NCBI GenBank assembly: GCA_902783435.1
Contig: CACZQV010000059.1
Coordinates: 1 to 23,240 of the forward strand
Direction of reading: 5' to 3'
Source: an uncultured Erysipelotrichaceae bacterium
Lineage (GTDB): Bacteria; Bacillota_I; Bacilli_A; RF39; UBA660
Length of the DNA: 23,240 nucleotides
The translations under genes were made by a program, and so were the position numbers. Below are positions 1 through 8,237 of this stretch, piece by piece; positions within the stretch are counted from its first letter, which is position 1, and each line of letters starts with the position of its first letter. The notes beneath the pieces are model-generated. The model was not told the origin of the DNA. It was given only the letters and a program-made list of their open reading frames with translations, and did no database searches.

Positions 1-1560
1 ATGAATATGGTTGATGGTGTACTTTTAGTAGTAGATGCTTATGAAGGAGCTATGCCACAAACTAGATTCGTTTTAAAGAAAGCTTTTCAAGCAGGTGTTA
101 AACCAATAGTTGTAATCAATAAGGTTGATAAACCAAGTGCTAGATGTAAAGCTGTTGTAGATGAAGTATTAGACTTATTTATTGAATTAGGTGCAGATGA
201 TGATCAATTAGACTTTGATGTAATTTATGCATCAGCAATTAATGGTACTTGTTCTCTAAGTGATGATATTTCAACTCAAACAGAAGGATTTGAAGAAATC
301 TTAGATAAAATACTAGAAGTAATTCCAGCTCCAAAAGGAGATGCTAATGCTCCATTACAATTCCAACCAGCATTACTTGACTATAATGAATTCGTTGGAC
401 GTATCGGAATTGGTAGAGTTCATAATGGTAAAATTAAAACAGGTGAAATGGTTACTTGTTGTAGATTAGATGGTTCAACTAAACAATTTAGAATTCAAAA
501 ATTATTTGGTTATTATGGATATAATAGAGTAGAAATACAAGAAGCAGAAGCTGGAGATATTATTGCTATCGCAGGTCTTGCAGATATATCAGTAGGTGAA
601 ACAGTATGTGATAATAATAATATTCTACCTTTACCAACTCTACATATTGATGAACCAACACTTCAAATGACTTTCGGAACTAACTCATCTCCAATGGTAG
701 GAAGAGATGGTAAGATAGTTACTGCAAGAAAAATAGAAGAAAGACTTAATAGAGAAACTCAAAGAGATGTATCCTTAAAAGTAGAACCAGCTACTAATGA
801 ATCATTCTTAGTAAGTGGACGTGGAGAACTTCACTTAGGTATTTTAATTGAAAATATGAGACGTGAAGGATTTGAACTTGAAGTATCAAAACCAACAGTA
901 ATTATTAAAGAAGAAAATGGTGTTAAATATGAACCGTATGAAGAATTACAAATAGAAGTTCCAGAAGATTCAGTAGGACCAGTTATAGAACAATTAGGTA
1001 TGCGTGGTGGAAAAATGGATAATATGACTAACTTTGAAAATCAAGTTAGATTACTATATACAATTCCGTCAAGGGGATTAATTGGTTTCTCAACTGACTT
1101 TATGACATTAACTAAAGGTTATGGTATTATGAACCATACATTTAAAGAATATATGCCACTTGAAAGCGTAGATATTGGAGAAAGAAAACTAGGTGTTTTA
1201 GTTTCAATGGAAAATGGTAATGCTACTGCATACTCAATTGGTAACTTAGAAGATCGTGGTATCATGTTTATTGAACCAGGTGAAGAAGTATACGAAGGTA
1301 TGATAGTAGGTGAATGTAATAGAGATAATGATCTAGCAGTAAACGTAGTTAAAGGTAAACAATTAACTAATACACGTGCTGCAGGAAGTGATCATACAGT
1401 AGTATTAAAAAGACCAAGACCAATATCACTTGAATATGCCTTAGATTATATTAATTCAGATGAATTAGTAGAAGTAACTCCTAATCACATAAGATTAAGA
1501 AAGAAAATACTAAATACTGAAGAACGTAAGAAATTTGATGCAAGACAAAAGAATAATTAA
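1..1560 (+). CDS. typA: Translational GTPase TypA/BipA, 5'-truncated by the window edge
   Basis: This is a ribosome-associated GTPase of the EF-G/LepA class, linked to ribosome assembly and stress adaptation. The 519 visible residues begin inside the G domain. The opening MVDGVLLVVDAYEGAMPQTR normally follows the G3 DTPGH motif, so the first ATG is internal and roughly 80-90 N-terminal residues (P-loop, switch I, G3) lie upstream. The G4 motif NKVD is at visible residues 40-43. A domain-II beta-barrel follows, then an EF-G-like domain (ELQIEVPEDSVGPVIEQLG) and the TypA-specific C-terminal domain ending near LVEVTPNHIRLRKK. Full-length TypA is about 610 residues, which agrees with this estimate. 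The gene ends directly on a rho-independent terminator. Identification is firm; the real start cannot be seen. Confidence 0.96.
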   Translation: MNMVDGVLLVVDAYEGAMPQTRFVLKKAFQAGVKPIVVINKVDKPSARCKAVVDEVLDLFIELGADDDQLDFDVIYASAINGTCSLSDDISTQTEGFEEILDKILEVIPAPKGDANAPLQFQPALLDYNEFVGRIGIGRVHNGKIKTGEMVTCCRLDGSTKQFRIQKLFGYYGYNRVEIQEAEAGDIIAIAGLADISVGETVCDNNNILPLPTLHIDEPTLQMTFGTNSSPMVGRDGKIVTARKIEERLNRETQRDVSLKVEPATNESFLVSGRGELHLGILIENMRREGFELEVSKPTVIIKEENGVKYEPYEELQIEVPEDSVGPVIEQLGMRGGKMDNMTNFENQVRLLYTIPSRGLIGFSTDFMTLTKGYGIMNHTFKEYMPLESVDIGERKLGVLVSMENGNATAYSIGNLEDRGIMFIEPGEEVYEGMIVGECNRDNDLAVNVVKGKQLTNTRAAGSDHTVVLKRPRPISLEYALDYINSDELVEVTPNHIRLRKKILNTEERKKFDARQKNN

Positions 1561-1592
1561 AAAAATTCCAATTTTTATTGGAGTTTTTTTTT
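1561..1592 (+). terminator. Rho-independent terminator of typA
   Basis: The stem pairs 1561-1572 with 1577-1588 around a TTTT loop. Its core is TCCAAT/ATTGGA, extended by one T-G wobble and five A-T pairs, with a T-run to 1592. It begins one base after the typA stop. Its right arm contains the TTGGAG proposed as the next gene's -35 box. Confidence 0.85.
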
Positions 1593-1606
1593 ATCTTTGC
1601 TATAAT
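1578..1606 (+). promoter_or_regulatory. Promoter for the 1632 membrane-protein gene
   Basis: TTGGAG (1578-1583), a 17-bp spacer and TATAAT (1601-1606) preceded by TG at 1598-1599, which makes an extended -10. The -35 is a weak match, so the extended -10 probably does most of the work. The -35 lies inside the typA terminator stem. Confidence 0.7.
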
Positions 1607-1631
1607 GTTATTAGGGTAGAGGTGAATGAAA

Positions 1632-2333
1632 GTGAACCAAAATAATCAAAATATAAGACAAATAACACCAGAAGAAATAGCACAAGCTGAAGGACTTCCA
1701 AAACCATTAACTGGAGAAGAACTTCAAAAGACTCAAGTATTAAATTTAAATGAATTAGAAAATACAATTAGATTTGAAAAAATAACTAGTAAAAAACCAG
1801 CTATTATTGTAGCTGCTTTAGGTATATTTTTATTAATATTTGGAGCTACTTTTCAAATAGCTACTTCATTAAGTTCTAATAAAAATCAAGTACAAAAAAG
1901 AAAAGTGGATAAAACTCCACAAGTTGTAGAAACATCTTTATCTTGTGTAAAAACAACTTTAAACAATCCAGATGGAACAGATACAGTATATAATGTAGAT
2001 TATTACTTTGAAAATGATAAATTATCAAGTGAAATAAGAGAATATAAATATACCGCAATAGCTAATAATCCAAATGGAGAACCTACAGTAAAATCAAAAC
2101 TTGATACATATCAAAAACTATTATTATCATCAAATGGTTACCAAGTAAATACAAATGCAAATGATTCTAAAGAAATTAAAGTAGTAGTTCAAATAGATTA
2201 TCATTCATTAGATTTAACTACAATACCACAAGCTAATCAAAATGATTCTTTAACAAAAGTAACATATAAAAGAAATATAGATTCAAATACAATAAAAAAT
2301 GATATGTTAACTCAAGGATTTACTTGTGAATAA
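1632..2333 (+). CDS. Single-pass membrane protein with extracytoplasmic domain, unrecognised
   Basis: The protein has 233 residues when started at GTG 1632. The AGAGGTG at 1618-1624 is 7 nt from that GTG but only 1 nt from the in-frame ATG at 1626, so GTG is the likelier start. A polar, presumably cytoplasmic N-terminus of about 55 residues is followed by one membrane helix (about 56-79, AALGIFLLIFGATFQIATSL) and an extracytoplasmic domain of about 150 residues. That domain has two cysteines, at 105 and at 232 two residues from the end, which could form a disulfide. The strand-rich tail faintly recalls DUF1307/YehR-type lipoprotein domains, but I cannot assign the family. It has its own promoter and is a single-gene unit ending at the bidirectional terminator shared with rpmB. 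Confidence 0.8.
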   Translation: MNQNNQNIRQITPEEIAQAEGLPKPLTGEELQKTQVLNLNELENTIRFEKITSKKPAIIVAALGIFLLIFGATFQIATSLSSNKNQVQKRKVDKTPQVVETSLSCVKTTLNNPDGTDTVYNVDYYFENDKLSSEIREYKYTAIANNPNGEPTVKSKLDTYQKLLLSSNGYQVNTNANDSKEIKVVVQIDYHSLDLTTIPQANQNDSLTKVTYKRNIDSNTIKNDMLTQGFTCE

Positions 2334-2346
2334 AAAAACAAAATAA

Positions 2347-2372
2347 AAAAAGCTGCGATTAAGCAGCTTTTT
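2347..2372. terminator. Bidirectional terminator between converging genes
   Basis: The 10-bp stem pairs 2347-2356 with 2363-2372 (core GCTGC/GCAGC) around the loop GATTAA. On the + strand the T-run is TTTTTCATTTTT; on the - strand it is seven T's. The rpmB stop codon (2361-2359) lies inside the loop, so the hairpin encodes the last residues of L28. Confidence 0.88.
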
Positions 2373-2538
2373 CATTTTTCTTTAAAGTTCTAATTTCTTT
2401 AGCAGAAAGTCTAACTTTAGTTCCATCTTCAAGTCTATATACTTGTAAATTAACATTTTGTCTTGTTTTAGTTGCGTTTAACGCATGACTTCTTATATTT
2501 TTAACATTACCATTTCTATTTGATATATTAACTGCCAT
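2359..2538 (-). CDS. rpmB: 50S ribosomal protein L28
   Basis: This small large-subunit ribosomal protein has 59 residues and translates as MAVNISNRNGNVKNIRSH, then ALNATKTRQNVNLQ, then a basic tail with VRLSAKEIRTLKK. The RSHALNATKTR segment and the SA-x-x-I/L-R-T-L-K-K end are typical of bacterial L28. It has none of the zinc-binding cysteines of C+ forms, so it is a C- version. An excellent ribosome-binding site (AAAGGAGG, complement of 2547-2554) lies 8 nt before the ATG. It is a single-gene unit divergent from dnaE, with its own promoter about 50 bp upstream and a terminator that overlaps its stop codon. Confidence 0.93.
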   Translation of the reverse strand: MAVNISNRNGNVKNIRSHALNATKTRQNVNLQVYRLEDGTKVRLSAKEIRTLKKNEKAA

Positions 2539-2584
2539 TGTTATTTCCTCCTTTAAAATTACCTAATTACTCACTTGCTTTATA

Positions 2585-2613
2585 ACTTTATCATAAAATC
2601 GTTTAAAAGTCAA
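2585..2613 (-). promoter_or_regulatory. rpmB promoter
   Basis: Read on the - strand: TTGACT (2613-2608), a 17-bp spacer and TAAAGT (2590-2585) preceded by TGA, giving an extended -10. The predicted start is near 2578, leaving a leader of about 40 nt before the ATG at 2538. Confidence 0.75.
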
Positions 2614-2625
2614 ATAAAATTAATC

Positions 2626-2654
2626 GTTTTGATTATCAAAAAGTATGATAAAAT
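2626..2654 (+). promoter_or_regulatory. Probable dnaE operon promoter
   Basis: TAAAAT at 2649-2654 is preceded by TGA, giving an extended -10, with only a poor -35 (GTTTTG, 17-bp spacer). A 15-bp dyad, TTTTGAT-T-ATCAAAA (2627-2641), covers the -35 and spacer and could be an operator. AATCGTTT occurs twice, at 2597-2604 and 2622-2629. Confidence 0.5.
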
Positions 2655-2676
2655 AAAAGAAAAAGGAGGTATTAGT

Positions 2677-5610
2677 ATGATAATTCCAATCTACAATAAA
2701 AGTAATTATACATTGTTATCATCTCTACTAAAAATAGATGATATTATTTCATATGCTAAAAAGAATAATCTACCTAGTATTTCCTTAACTGATAGTAATA
2801 TGTTTGGAACTATGGAATTTATCCATAAATGTCAAAAACAAGATATAAAACCAGTAATAGGATTAGAAGTAAACTTAGAAGATTTTACTATAGTAATATA
2901 CGCAAAAAATTATGAAGGATATAAATCATTAATAAAATTATCTACTATACAAAGTGAAAGAGTAGTAGATATAGAAGATTTAAAAAAATATAATAAAGAA
3001 GTAATAGTAGTGTTACCATTTACATACAAAGATAAATTTAATCTATTAGGAGATATCTATATAGATTTATATCTAGGATTTAATTCTCAATTAGAAGAAA
3101 AAGAATCTCTAATAATAACTAAAAATATAGTGTTCTTTAGAGAAAGTCTATATTTAAATAAAAACGATGAAGAATACTTAAATTATTTATATCGTATAAG
3201 AGATGGTAAAACCATAACTGATGAAGTAGAGTATGATACTAAAAATCATGAATTAGATACTACAGATATAAACCATATAGATAATAATATAAAAATATTA
3301 GAAGAATGTAATTTAATTTTCCCAGAAACAGAAAACTTATTACCTATATATGAGTGTTCTGATCCTAAAAAATATTTATTAGAACTATCTAAAAAAGGTC
3401 TATCAAAAAGACTAAATAATGAAGTAACTAATGAATATAAAGAAAGATTAATGTATGAATTAAATATTATTAATGATATGGGATTTCCAAATTATTTCTT
3501 AGTTGTTTATGACTTTATAAAATACGCTAAGAAAAATAAAATATTAGTAGGTCCTGGTAGAGGTAGTGCCGCAGGGTCTCTTGTCGCATACTCTTTAGGT
3601 ATAACTGATATTGATCCATTAAAATATGATTTATTATTTGAAAGATTCTTAAATCCAGAGAGAAAAACAATGCCTGATATTGATGTAGACTTTCCAGATA
3701 ATAAAAGAGATGAAGTAATAGCTTATGTCAAATCCAAGTATGGAGAAAAAAGAGTAAGTGGAATAATAGCTTTTGGTACACTTGCTGCTAAACAAGTAAT
3801 AAGAGATGTATCACGTGTACTTAATATTCCAACTTATAAAATAGATTCTCTAACTAAATATATTAATTCTTATTCAAGAGAGTCTTTAGAAGATATTTAT
3901 AAAAAGAATAATTATTTTAAAGCAAAAATAGATAGTGATACATTACTTCAAAATATGTTTAATATAGCTAAAAAATTAGAAGGATTCCCAAGACATATTA
4001 CCCAACATGCCGCAGGTATTGTTATGTCAAAAGTTGATTTAGATGAAGTAGTACCATTAACTAAATCAGATGGATTATATCTAACTAGTTTTGATAAAGA
4101 TTATCTAGAAGAATTAGGCCTATTAAAAATGGACTTCTTAGCTTTAAAAAATCTAACTATAATAGATAATATTATTAATGATATTAAAACAATTTATAAT
4201 GAAGAAGTAGATTTTAATAAAATACCTTTAGATGATAAAGAAGCATTAAAGATATTTACTGAGGCTAACACCGGTGGAATCTTTCAGTTCGAGTCCTCTG
4301 GTATGAGAAATTTCTTAAGAAGATTAAAAGCTAATTCTTTTGATGACATAGTTGCGGCAATTGCTCTATATCGTCCAGGTGCAGCCGTAAATATAGATTC
4401 TTATATTAAAAGAAAACATAAAGAAGAAGAAATAACTTACTTAGATCCATCATTAGAAAAAATAACTAAAAGTACTTATGGTTTCTTAATCTATCAGGAA
4501 CAAATTATGCAACTTGCTTCCCATTATGCAGGATATACTTTAGGTGAAGCAGATATCTTACGTAGAGCTATGTCTAAAAAGAAATTAGAATTATTAAAAA
4601 GTGAAGAAGATAAATTTATAAAGAAAAGTATGGAAAATGGTCATAGTATGGATGACGCTAAAAAACTATTTGCTTTAGTACTTAACTTCGCAGGTTATGG
4701 ATTTAATAAATCCCATTCTGTAGTATACTCAGTAGTTGCCTATAAAATGGCTTATTTAAAAGCTCATTATAAAACTATATTTTTCTCTAACTTATTAACT
4801 AACGTAATAGGTAGTGTAACTAAAACAAGTGAATATATTATGGAAGCTAAATCTAATGATATAGAAGTATTAAAACCAACTATTAATGATAGTTCATCTA
4901 AGTATATTGTTAAAGATAATAAAATAATTTATCCAATCTCTAATATCAAAGGAATAGGAGTAGTAGTATCAGAAGAAATAGAAAAGGCTAAAAGTGATGG
5001 ACCATTTAAAGATATTTATGATTGCTTTAGTAGATTATATATATCTGGAGTTGGTAAAAAGACTTTAGAAGATTTAATAATGGCAGATGTCTTTAAAGAA
5101 TTTAATTTTAATCGTGCTACTTTAATATATAATCTAGATAGTTTATTTAACTATGCAGAATTAACTAAAGACCTAGATCCTGATTTAGTAATGCAACCTG
5201 AAATAGAATATCAAAAAGATTATTCTAATGAAATATTATTAGAAAAAGAAAAAGAATTATTTGGATTTTATATGTCAAGCCATCCAACTACATTCTATAA
5301 AAAAGATAATCCATACTGTATATTATTAAATGAAATAGATAATAACTTTAATAAAACAGTAGATGTTTTAATCTTAATAGAAAAAATAAAAGTAATAAAT
5401 ACTAAAAAAGGAGATAAAATGGCTTTTATTACTGGTAGTGATGAAACTGGTACTAAAGAATTTACTATTTTTCCTAAAGTATTTGAATCATTCCAAGAAT
5501 TATCTAAAGGAGATTTAATTAAGATTAGAGGTCATGTAGAAAAAAGATTAGATGAAATACAAGTAATAGTAGAAAAAATAAAATACCTAAAAGGAGAAGA
5601 AAATGAATAA
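2677..5610 (+). CDS. dnaE: DNA polymerase III subunit alpha, short DnaE with degenerate PHP domain
   Basis: This C-family replicative polymerase has 977 residues, shorter than B. subtilis DnaE (about 1,115) or E. coli DnaE (about 1,160). ATG 2677 has AAAGGAGG 7 nt upstream; an in-frame ATG at 2575 would run through the divergent promoters and is rejected. The N-terminal PHP domain (about 1-200) keeps its frame (SLTDSNMFG, PVIGLE), but the metal-ligand histidines appear lost: Tyr6 and Lys8 replace H-x-H, and Ser40 replaces the His of TDH. The polymerase palm carries PGRGSAAGS and PDIDVDF, giving catalytic Asp336 and Asp338, with a third at Asp486 in LLKMDFLALKN. HhH and OB-fold regions follow toward the C-terminus. 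In Gram-positives DnaE usually hands primers to PolC, which is not in this window. The gene ends 8 nt inside lspA. Confidence 0.95.
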   Translation: MIIPIYNKSNYTLLSSLLKIDDIISYAKKNNLPSISLTDSNMFGTMEFIHKCQKQDIKPVIGLEVNLEDFTIVIYAKNYEGYKSLIKLSTIQSERVVDIEDLKKYNKEVIVVLPFTYKDKFNLLGDIYIDLYLGFNSQLEEKESLIITKNIVFFRESLYLNKNDEEYLNYLYRIRDGKTITDEVEYDTKNHELDTTDINHIDNNIKILEECNLIFPETENLLPIYECSDPKKYLLELSKKGLSKRLNNEVTNEYKERLMYELNIINDMGFPNYFLVVYDFIKYAKKNKILVGPGRGSAAGSLVAYSLGITDIDPLKYDLLFERFLNPERKTMPDIDVDFPDNKRDEVIAYVKSKYGEKRVSGIIAFGTLAAKQVIRDVSRVLNIPTYKIDSLTKYINSYSRESLEDIYKKNNYFKAKIDSDTLLQNMFNIAKKLEGFPRHITQHAAGIVMSKVDLDEVVPLTKSDGLYLTSFDKDYLEELGLLKMDFLALKNLTIIDNIINDIKTIYNEEVDFNKIPLDDKEALKIFTEANTGGIFQFESSGMRNFLRRLKANSFDDIVAAIALYRPGAAVNIDSYIKRKHKEEEITYLDPSLEKITKSTYGFLIYQEQIMQLASHYAGYTLGEADILRRAMSKKKLELLKSEEDKFIKKSMENGHSMDDAKKLFALVLNFAGYGFNKSHSVVYSVVAYKMAYLKAHYKTIFFSNLLTNVIGSVTKTSEYIMEAKSNDIEVLKPTINDSSSKYIVKDNKIIYPISNIKGIGVVVSEEIEKAKSDGPFKDIYDCFSRLYISGVGKKTLEDLIMADVFKEFNFNRATLIYNLDSLFNYAELTKDLDPDLVMQPEIEYQKDYSNEILLEKEKELFGFYMSSHPTTFYKKDNPYCILLNEIDNNFNKTVDVLILIEKIKVINTKKGDKMAFITGSDETGTKEFTIFPKVFESFQELSKGDLIKIRGHVEKRLDEIQVIVEKIKYLKGEENE

Positions 5611-6118
5611 GAAACAAGATATTTATAAAATAACAGCTATAGTTTTAATGTTAGATCAATTTATTAAAATAATAATAAATCATAATATGAAACTAAATAC
5701 ACATATAGATATAATTCCTAATTTCTTTAGTATTTTCTATGTAAGAAATACAGGCGCAGCATTTTCTATATTAGAAGATAATACTATATTTTTAGTAATA
5801 ATAAGCGCAGTCTTCGTCGTTCTAATTGATAGATATATAAAGAAAGAAGAAAAATTTTCCAAACTAGGTGTCATATCACTAGGTATGATTATGGGAGGTA
5901 TATTTGGTAATCTAATAGATAGAATTATCCATCACTCAGTAATTGACTATTTATCATTTACTGTGTTAGAATATAACTTCCCAATATTCAACTTGGCTGA
6001 TATAGGAATAACAGTAGGGGTAGCACTATATATATTAAGTTTGATACTAGAAAGGAATACACAAGATGACGATACAAAAAATATTCGAGGAATTAATAAC
6101 AGAAGCAAGCATAGGTAA
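5603..6118 (+). CDS. lspA: Lipoprotein signal peptidase (signal peptidase II)
   Basis: This integral membrane aspartyl protease removes signal peptides from diacylglyceryl-modified prolipoproteins. It has 171 residues and four hydrophobic segments, the usual size. Family motifs are present: VRNTGAAFSIL (47-57), GNLIDR (102-107), VIDYL with catalytic Asp115, and FNLAD with catalytic Asp133. The start at 5603 overlaps the end of dnaE by 8 nt, and its ribosome-binding site AAAGGAG (5590-5596, 6-nt spacing) lies inside dnaE, so translation is probably coupled. The polar C-terminal tail (about 155-171) is encoded entirely within a 53-nt overlap with the next gene. The usual partner rluD is absent here. 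Confidence 0.96.
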   Translation: MNKKQDIYKITAIVLMLDQFIKIIINHNMKLNTHIDIIPNFFSIFYVRNTGAAFSILEDNTIFLVIISAVFVVLIDRYIKKEEKFSKLGVISLGMIMGGIFGNLIDRIIHHSVIDYLSFTVLEYNFPIFNLADIGITVGVALYILSLILERNTQDDDTKNIRGINNRSKHR

Positions 6119-7175
6119 AGTAATAATAGAAGATGAATCTTGGCCAATTGCTTTTAATACAGAAATAGTAGAAAAAAATAAAACATATAAAACAGAAAAT
6201 AACTTTTCTACTTTAATAATAAAAAATGAAAAAGAGTTTTTTAAACTATTAAGAAAATATTTAAAAATAGAATTAAAAAAGAATAGAAAAACACCAAATT
6301 TCTATAAAGACATTAATAGAAATAAAATTAAATGGTTAATGTCATATTTATTTGTAAATGCATCTTCTTCTGATTTTTCAAATCCTAATGAATATATAAG
6401 AAGAGAAATATCTTTCTTAGAAGATAAAACACTTAATTTTTTAGATGAAAGTTTTGAAGTAGATTTAGATAATATATTAAACTCTAAATTAATAATTAAA
6501 AGAGAAGTATCCCCAACTACAATGGAAACACCTAATAAAATAACTTTATCTTTAGTAAAAAGAATAAATGATGAAGAATTAGTTTATAGACTACCTAGTA
6601 TTTATTATGGTATAGATAACGATACATGCTATATTTATAGTATATTATCTCCTAAATCTAAAAAAGATAGTAGTGAATTAGAAAATAAATATGATAAAAA
6701 GATAAATAGACTTCTTTATAAATTAAATAGTGGAATAAAAGAAACAAAAGAATACTTTGATTATAAAGAAGGAATAAGTACATACTATCCTGAAGGTAAT
6801 ATAACAGATGTAACTCATTCATTTGTACTTTCTTTAAGTATTTTCCTAGGAATTTTAAAAAGTAAAAATATAACTAAAGTAAAAGCAGTACCATATCTAC
6901 CAGTAAGATATGATTCAAGATATATTACTGCAAAAGAAAAAGAAGACAAAGAAAAACAATTAGAATTACTTGAAAGAAATAATGAAATACAAAATAATAT
7001 CACAAATAAATTTATAAGGACATTCTTACGTTTATCATCACAAGATAAATCAATTTCTATAGAATCATATCCATATGAAGTAGATGATTATTTAACTATA
7101 AGATTAAATAAACAAAATAATGTTTCTAATGAATTACTAAGTGATGTTAAAATAAAATTAAAAGAAAGGATCTAA
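6066..7175 (+). CDS. Unrecognised soluble protein overlapping lspA
   Basis: The product has 369 residues with no convincing membrane segment or signal peptide and many Lys/Glu/Asn residues, so it is probably cytoplasmic. I do not recognise the family and see no nucleotide-binding or metal motif. The likeliest ordered part is the second half: LPSIYYGIDNDTCYIYSIL, then KKINRLLYKLNSG, then a helical stretch (HSFVLSLSIFLGIL) leading into VKAVPYLPVRYDSR. The ATG has AAAGGA at 6051-6056, 9 nt upstream and inside lspA, and the gene starts 53 nt before the lspA stop in another frame. It ends 3 nt before the polyprenyl synthase, so it sits in the middle of a tight operon. Length, ribosome-binding site and spacing make it a real gene; its function is unknown. 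Confidence 0.8.
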   Translation: MTIQKIFEELITEASIGKVIIEDESWPIAFNTEIVEKNKTYKTENNFSTLIIKNEKEFFKLLRKYLKIELKKNRKTPNFYKDINRNKIKWLMSYLFVNASSSDFSNPNEYIRREISFLEDKTLNFLDESFEVDLDNILNSKLIIKREVSPTTMETPNKITLSLVKRINDEELVYRLPSIYYGIDNDTCYIYSILSPKSKKDSSELENKYDKKINRLLYKLNSGIKETKEYFDYKEGISTYYPEGNITDVTHSFVLSLSIFLGILKSKNITKVKAVPYLPVRYDSRYITAKEKEDKEKQLELLERNNEIQNNITNKFIRTFLRLSSQDKSISIESYPYEVDDYLTIRLNKQNNVSNELLSDVKIKLKERI

Positions 7176-7178
7176 TAT

Positions 7179-8228
7179 ATGAGTATAGATGTATTTAAAA
7201 AGTATTATAAAGAAGAAAAAACTAAGTTAGAAGAAAAAATTAATAGTTTTAATAATAACTTAGTAAAAGAAAATAATTTATTTTTAAAAGAAAATTTAGA
7301 GTATTTTAAAAACTTAAATACTAATGGAAAACTAGTAAGAGGTACATTAGTAAATTTAGGATATAATTTATTAAAAGATGATGATTATAGTTATGATTTA
7401 GCCCTAGCTTATGAAATATTTCAGACAGCTATTTTAGTTCATGATGATATTATTGATAATGATAATAAGAGAAGAGGAGTAGATACTATTCATTATATTA
7501 ATGATGAAAAGTATAAGAAATACTCAAATGAGTCTAAACACTTAGGAGATAGTATTGCCATATGTATGGGAGATTATGGATTATATAAAGCTAATCAAAT
7601 AATATCTAAATCATATGAAAAAGATCCTAATTTAGGTAAAGTATTAAATTATTTTAATAATACTGTTTTAAATACAATAAAAGGAGAATTATTAGATGTA
7701 GTTCTTCCATTTGAAAGTAAATATATAGGAATAGATAATAAAGTATTAGAAGATACTATTATGAATATCTATAGATTAAAAACTTCTCATTATACAATAA
7801 TAGGTCCAATGTCAGTAGGATTAATACTAGGAAATGCAAAAGACTCTTACATAGATGATATTGCTTTATTTGGAGAAAAAGTAGGAATAGCTTTTCAAAT
7901 ACAAGATGATATTTTAGGAATATATTCAGACGAAATGGGTAAAGTCATCGGATCTGACATTAAAGAATTTAAACAAACTATACTTTATTCACATATAATG
8001 ACAACAGAGTATAAAGATGAATTATTAAAGTATTATGGAAAAGAAAATACAACTAAAGAAGTAAGAGAATTATTTAAAAAGAGTAAATCATATGATTATG
8101 CACTTAATTTAATGAATAAACTATATGATGAATCACTAAGTATATTAGATAATATTACTTGGATAGAAGAATCTAAAAAAGATATTTTAAGAGGGTTTGT
8201 TGAATACTTAAGAATAAGAAATAAATAG
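7179..8228 (+). CDS. Polyprenyl diphosphate synthase (trans-isoprenyl, GGPP-like)
   Basis: This enzyme condenses isopentenyl diphosphate with an allylic diphosphate to make a linear prenyl diphosphate. It has 349 residues and an all-helical fold. The IPP-binding G50-K51 and R54 are in NGKLVRG. The first Asp-rich motif is DDIID (89-93), followed by R98-R99. The second region is QIQDDILGIYSDEMG, with Asp243 and Asp244. DDILG instead of DDxxD resembles geranylgeranyl-type enzymes more than FPP synthases. Residues 1-45 form an extended charged N-terminal helix, longer than in FPP synthases. Chain length cannot be fixed from sequence; a quinone side chain or other long prenyl is possible. It is 3 nt downstream of the unknown gene and abuts the GNAT gene. 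Confidence 0.88.
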   Translation: MSIDVFKKYYKEEKTKLEEKINSFNNNLVKENNLFLKENLEYFKNLNTNGKLVRGTLVNLGYNLLKDDDYSYDLALAYEIFQTAILVHDDIIDNDNKRRGVDTIHYINDEKYKKYSNESKHLGDSIAICMGDYGLYKANQIISKSYEKDPNLGKVLNYFNNTVLNTIKGELLDVVLPFESKYIGIDNKVLEDTIMNIYRLKTSHYTIIGPMSVGLILGNAKDSYIDDIALFGEKVGIAFQIQDDILGIYSDEMGKVIGSDIKEFKQTILYSHIMTTEYKDELLKYYGKENTTKEVRELFKKSKSYDYALNLMNKLYDESLSILDNITWIEESKKDILRGFVEYLRIRNK

Positions 8229-8237
8229 GTGATTATT

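Noticed and set aside
1..3. ATG at base 1 as the true typA start
   Set aside because: TypA proteins have P-loop, switch I and G3 motifs before this point; the window edge simply falls on an internal Met codon.
1876..2058. Open - strand frames opposite coding genes (also 5947-6147, 6815-7003, 17868-18065, 21017-21256)
   Set aside because: They lie antisense to well-supported genes, have Leu/Ile/Tyr-rich translations typical of AT-rich antisense DNA, and lack an SD.
2575..2676. In-frame 34-residue N-terminal extension of dnaE from an ATG at 2575
   Set aside because: It would overlap both divergent promoters, and the perfect SD at 2662-2669 points to ATG 2677, where DnaE homology begins.
6066..6118. 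Frameshift or sequencing error merging lspA with the next gene
   Set aside because: LspA motifs are complete and its length is normal, and the downstream gene has its own SD and start; overlap explains the data better.
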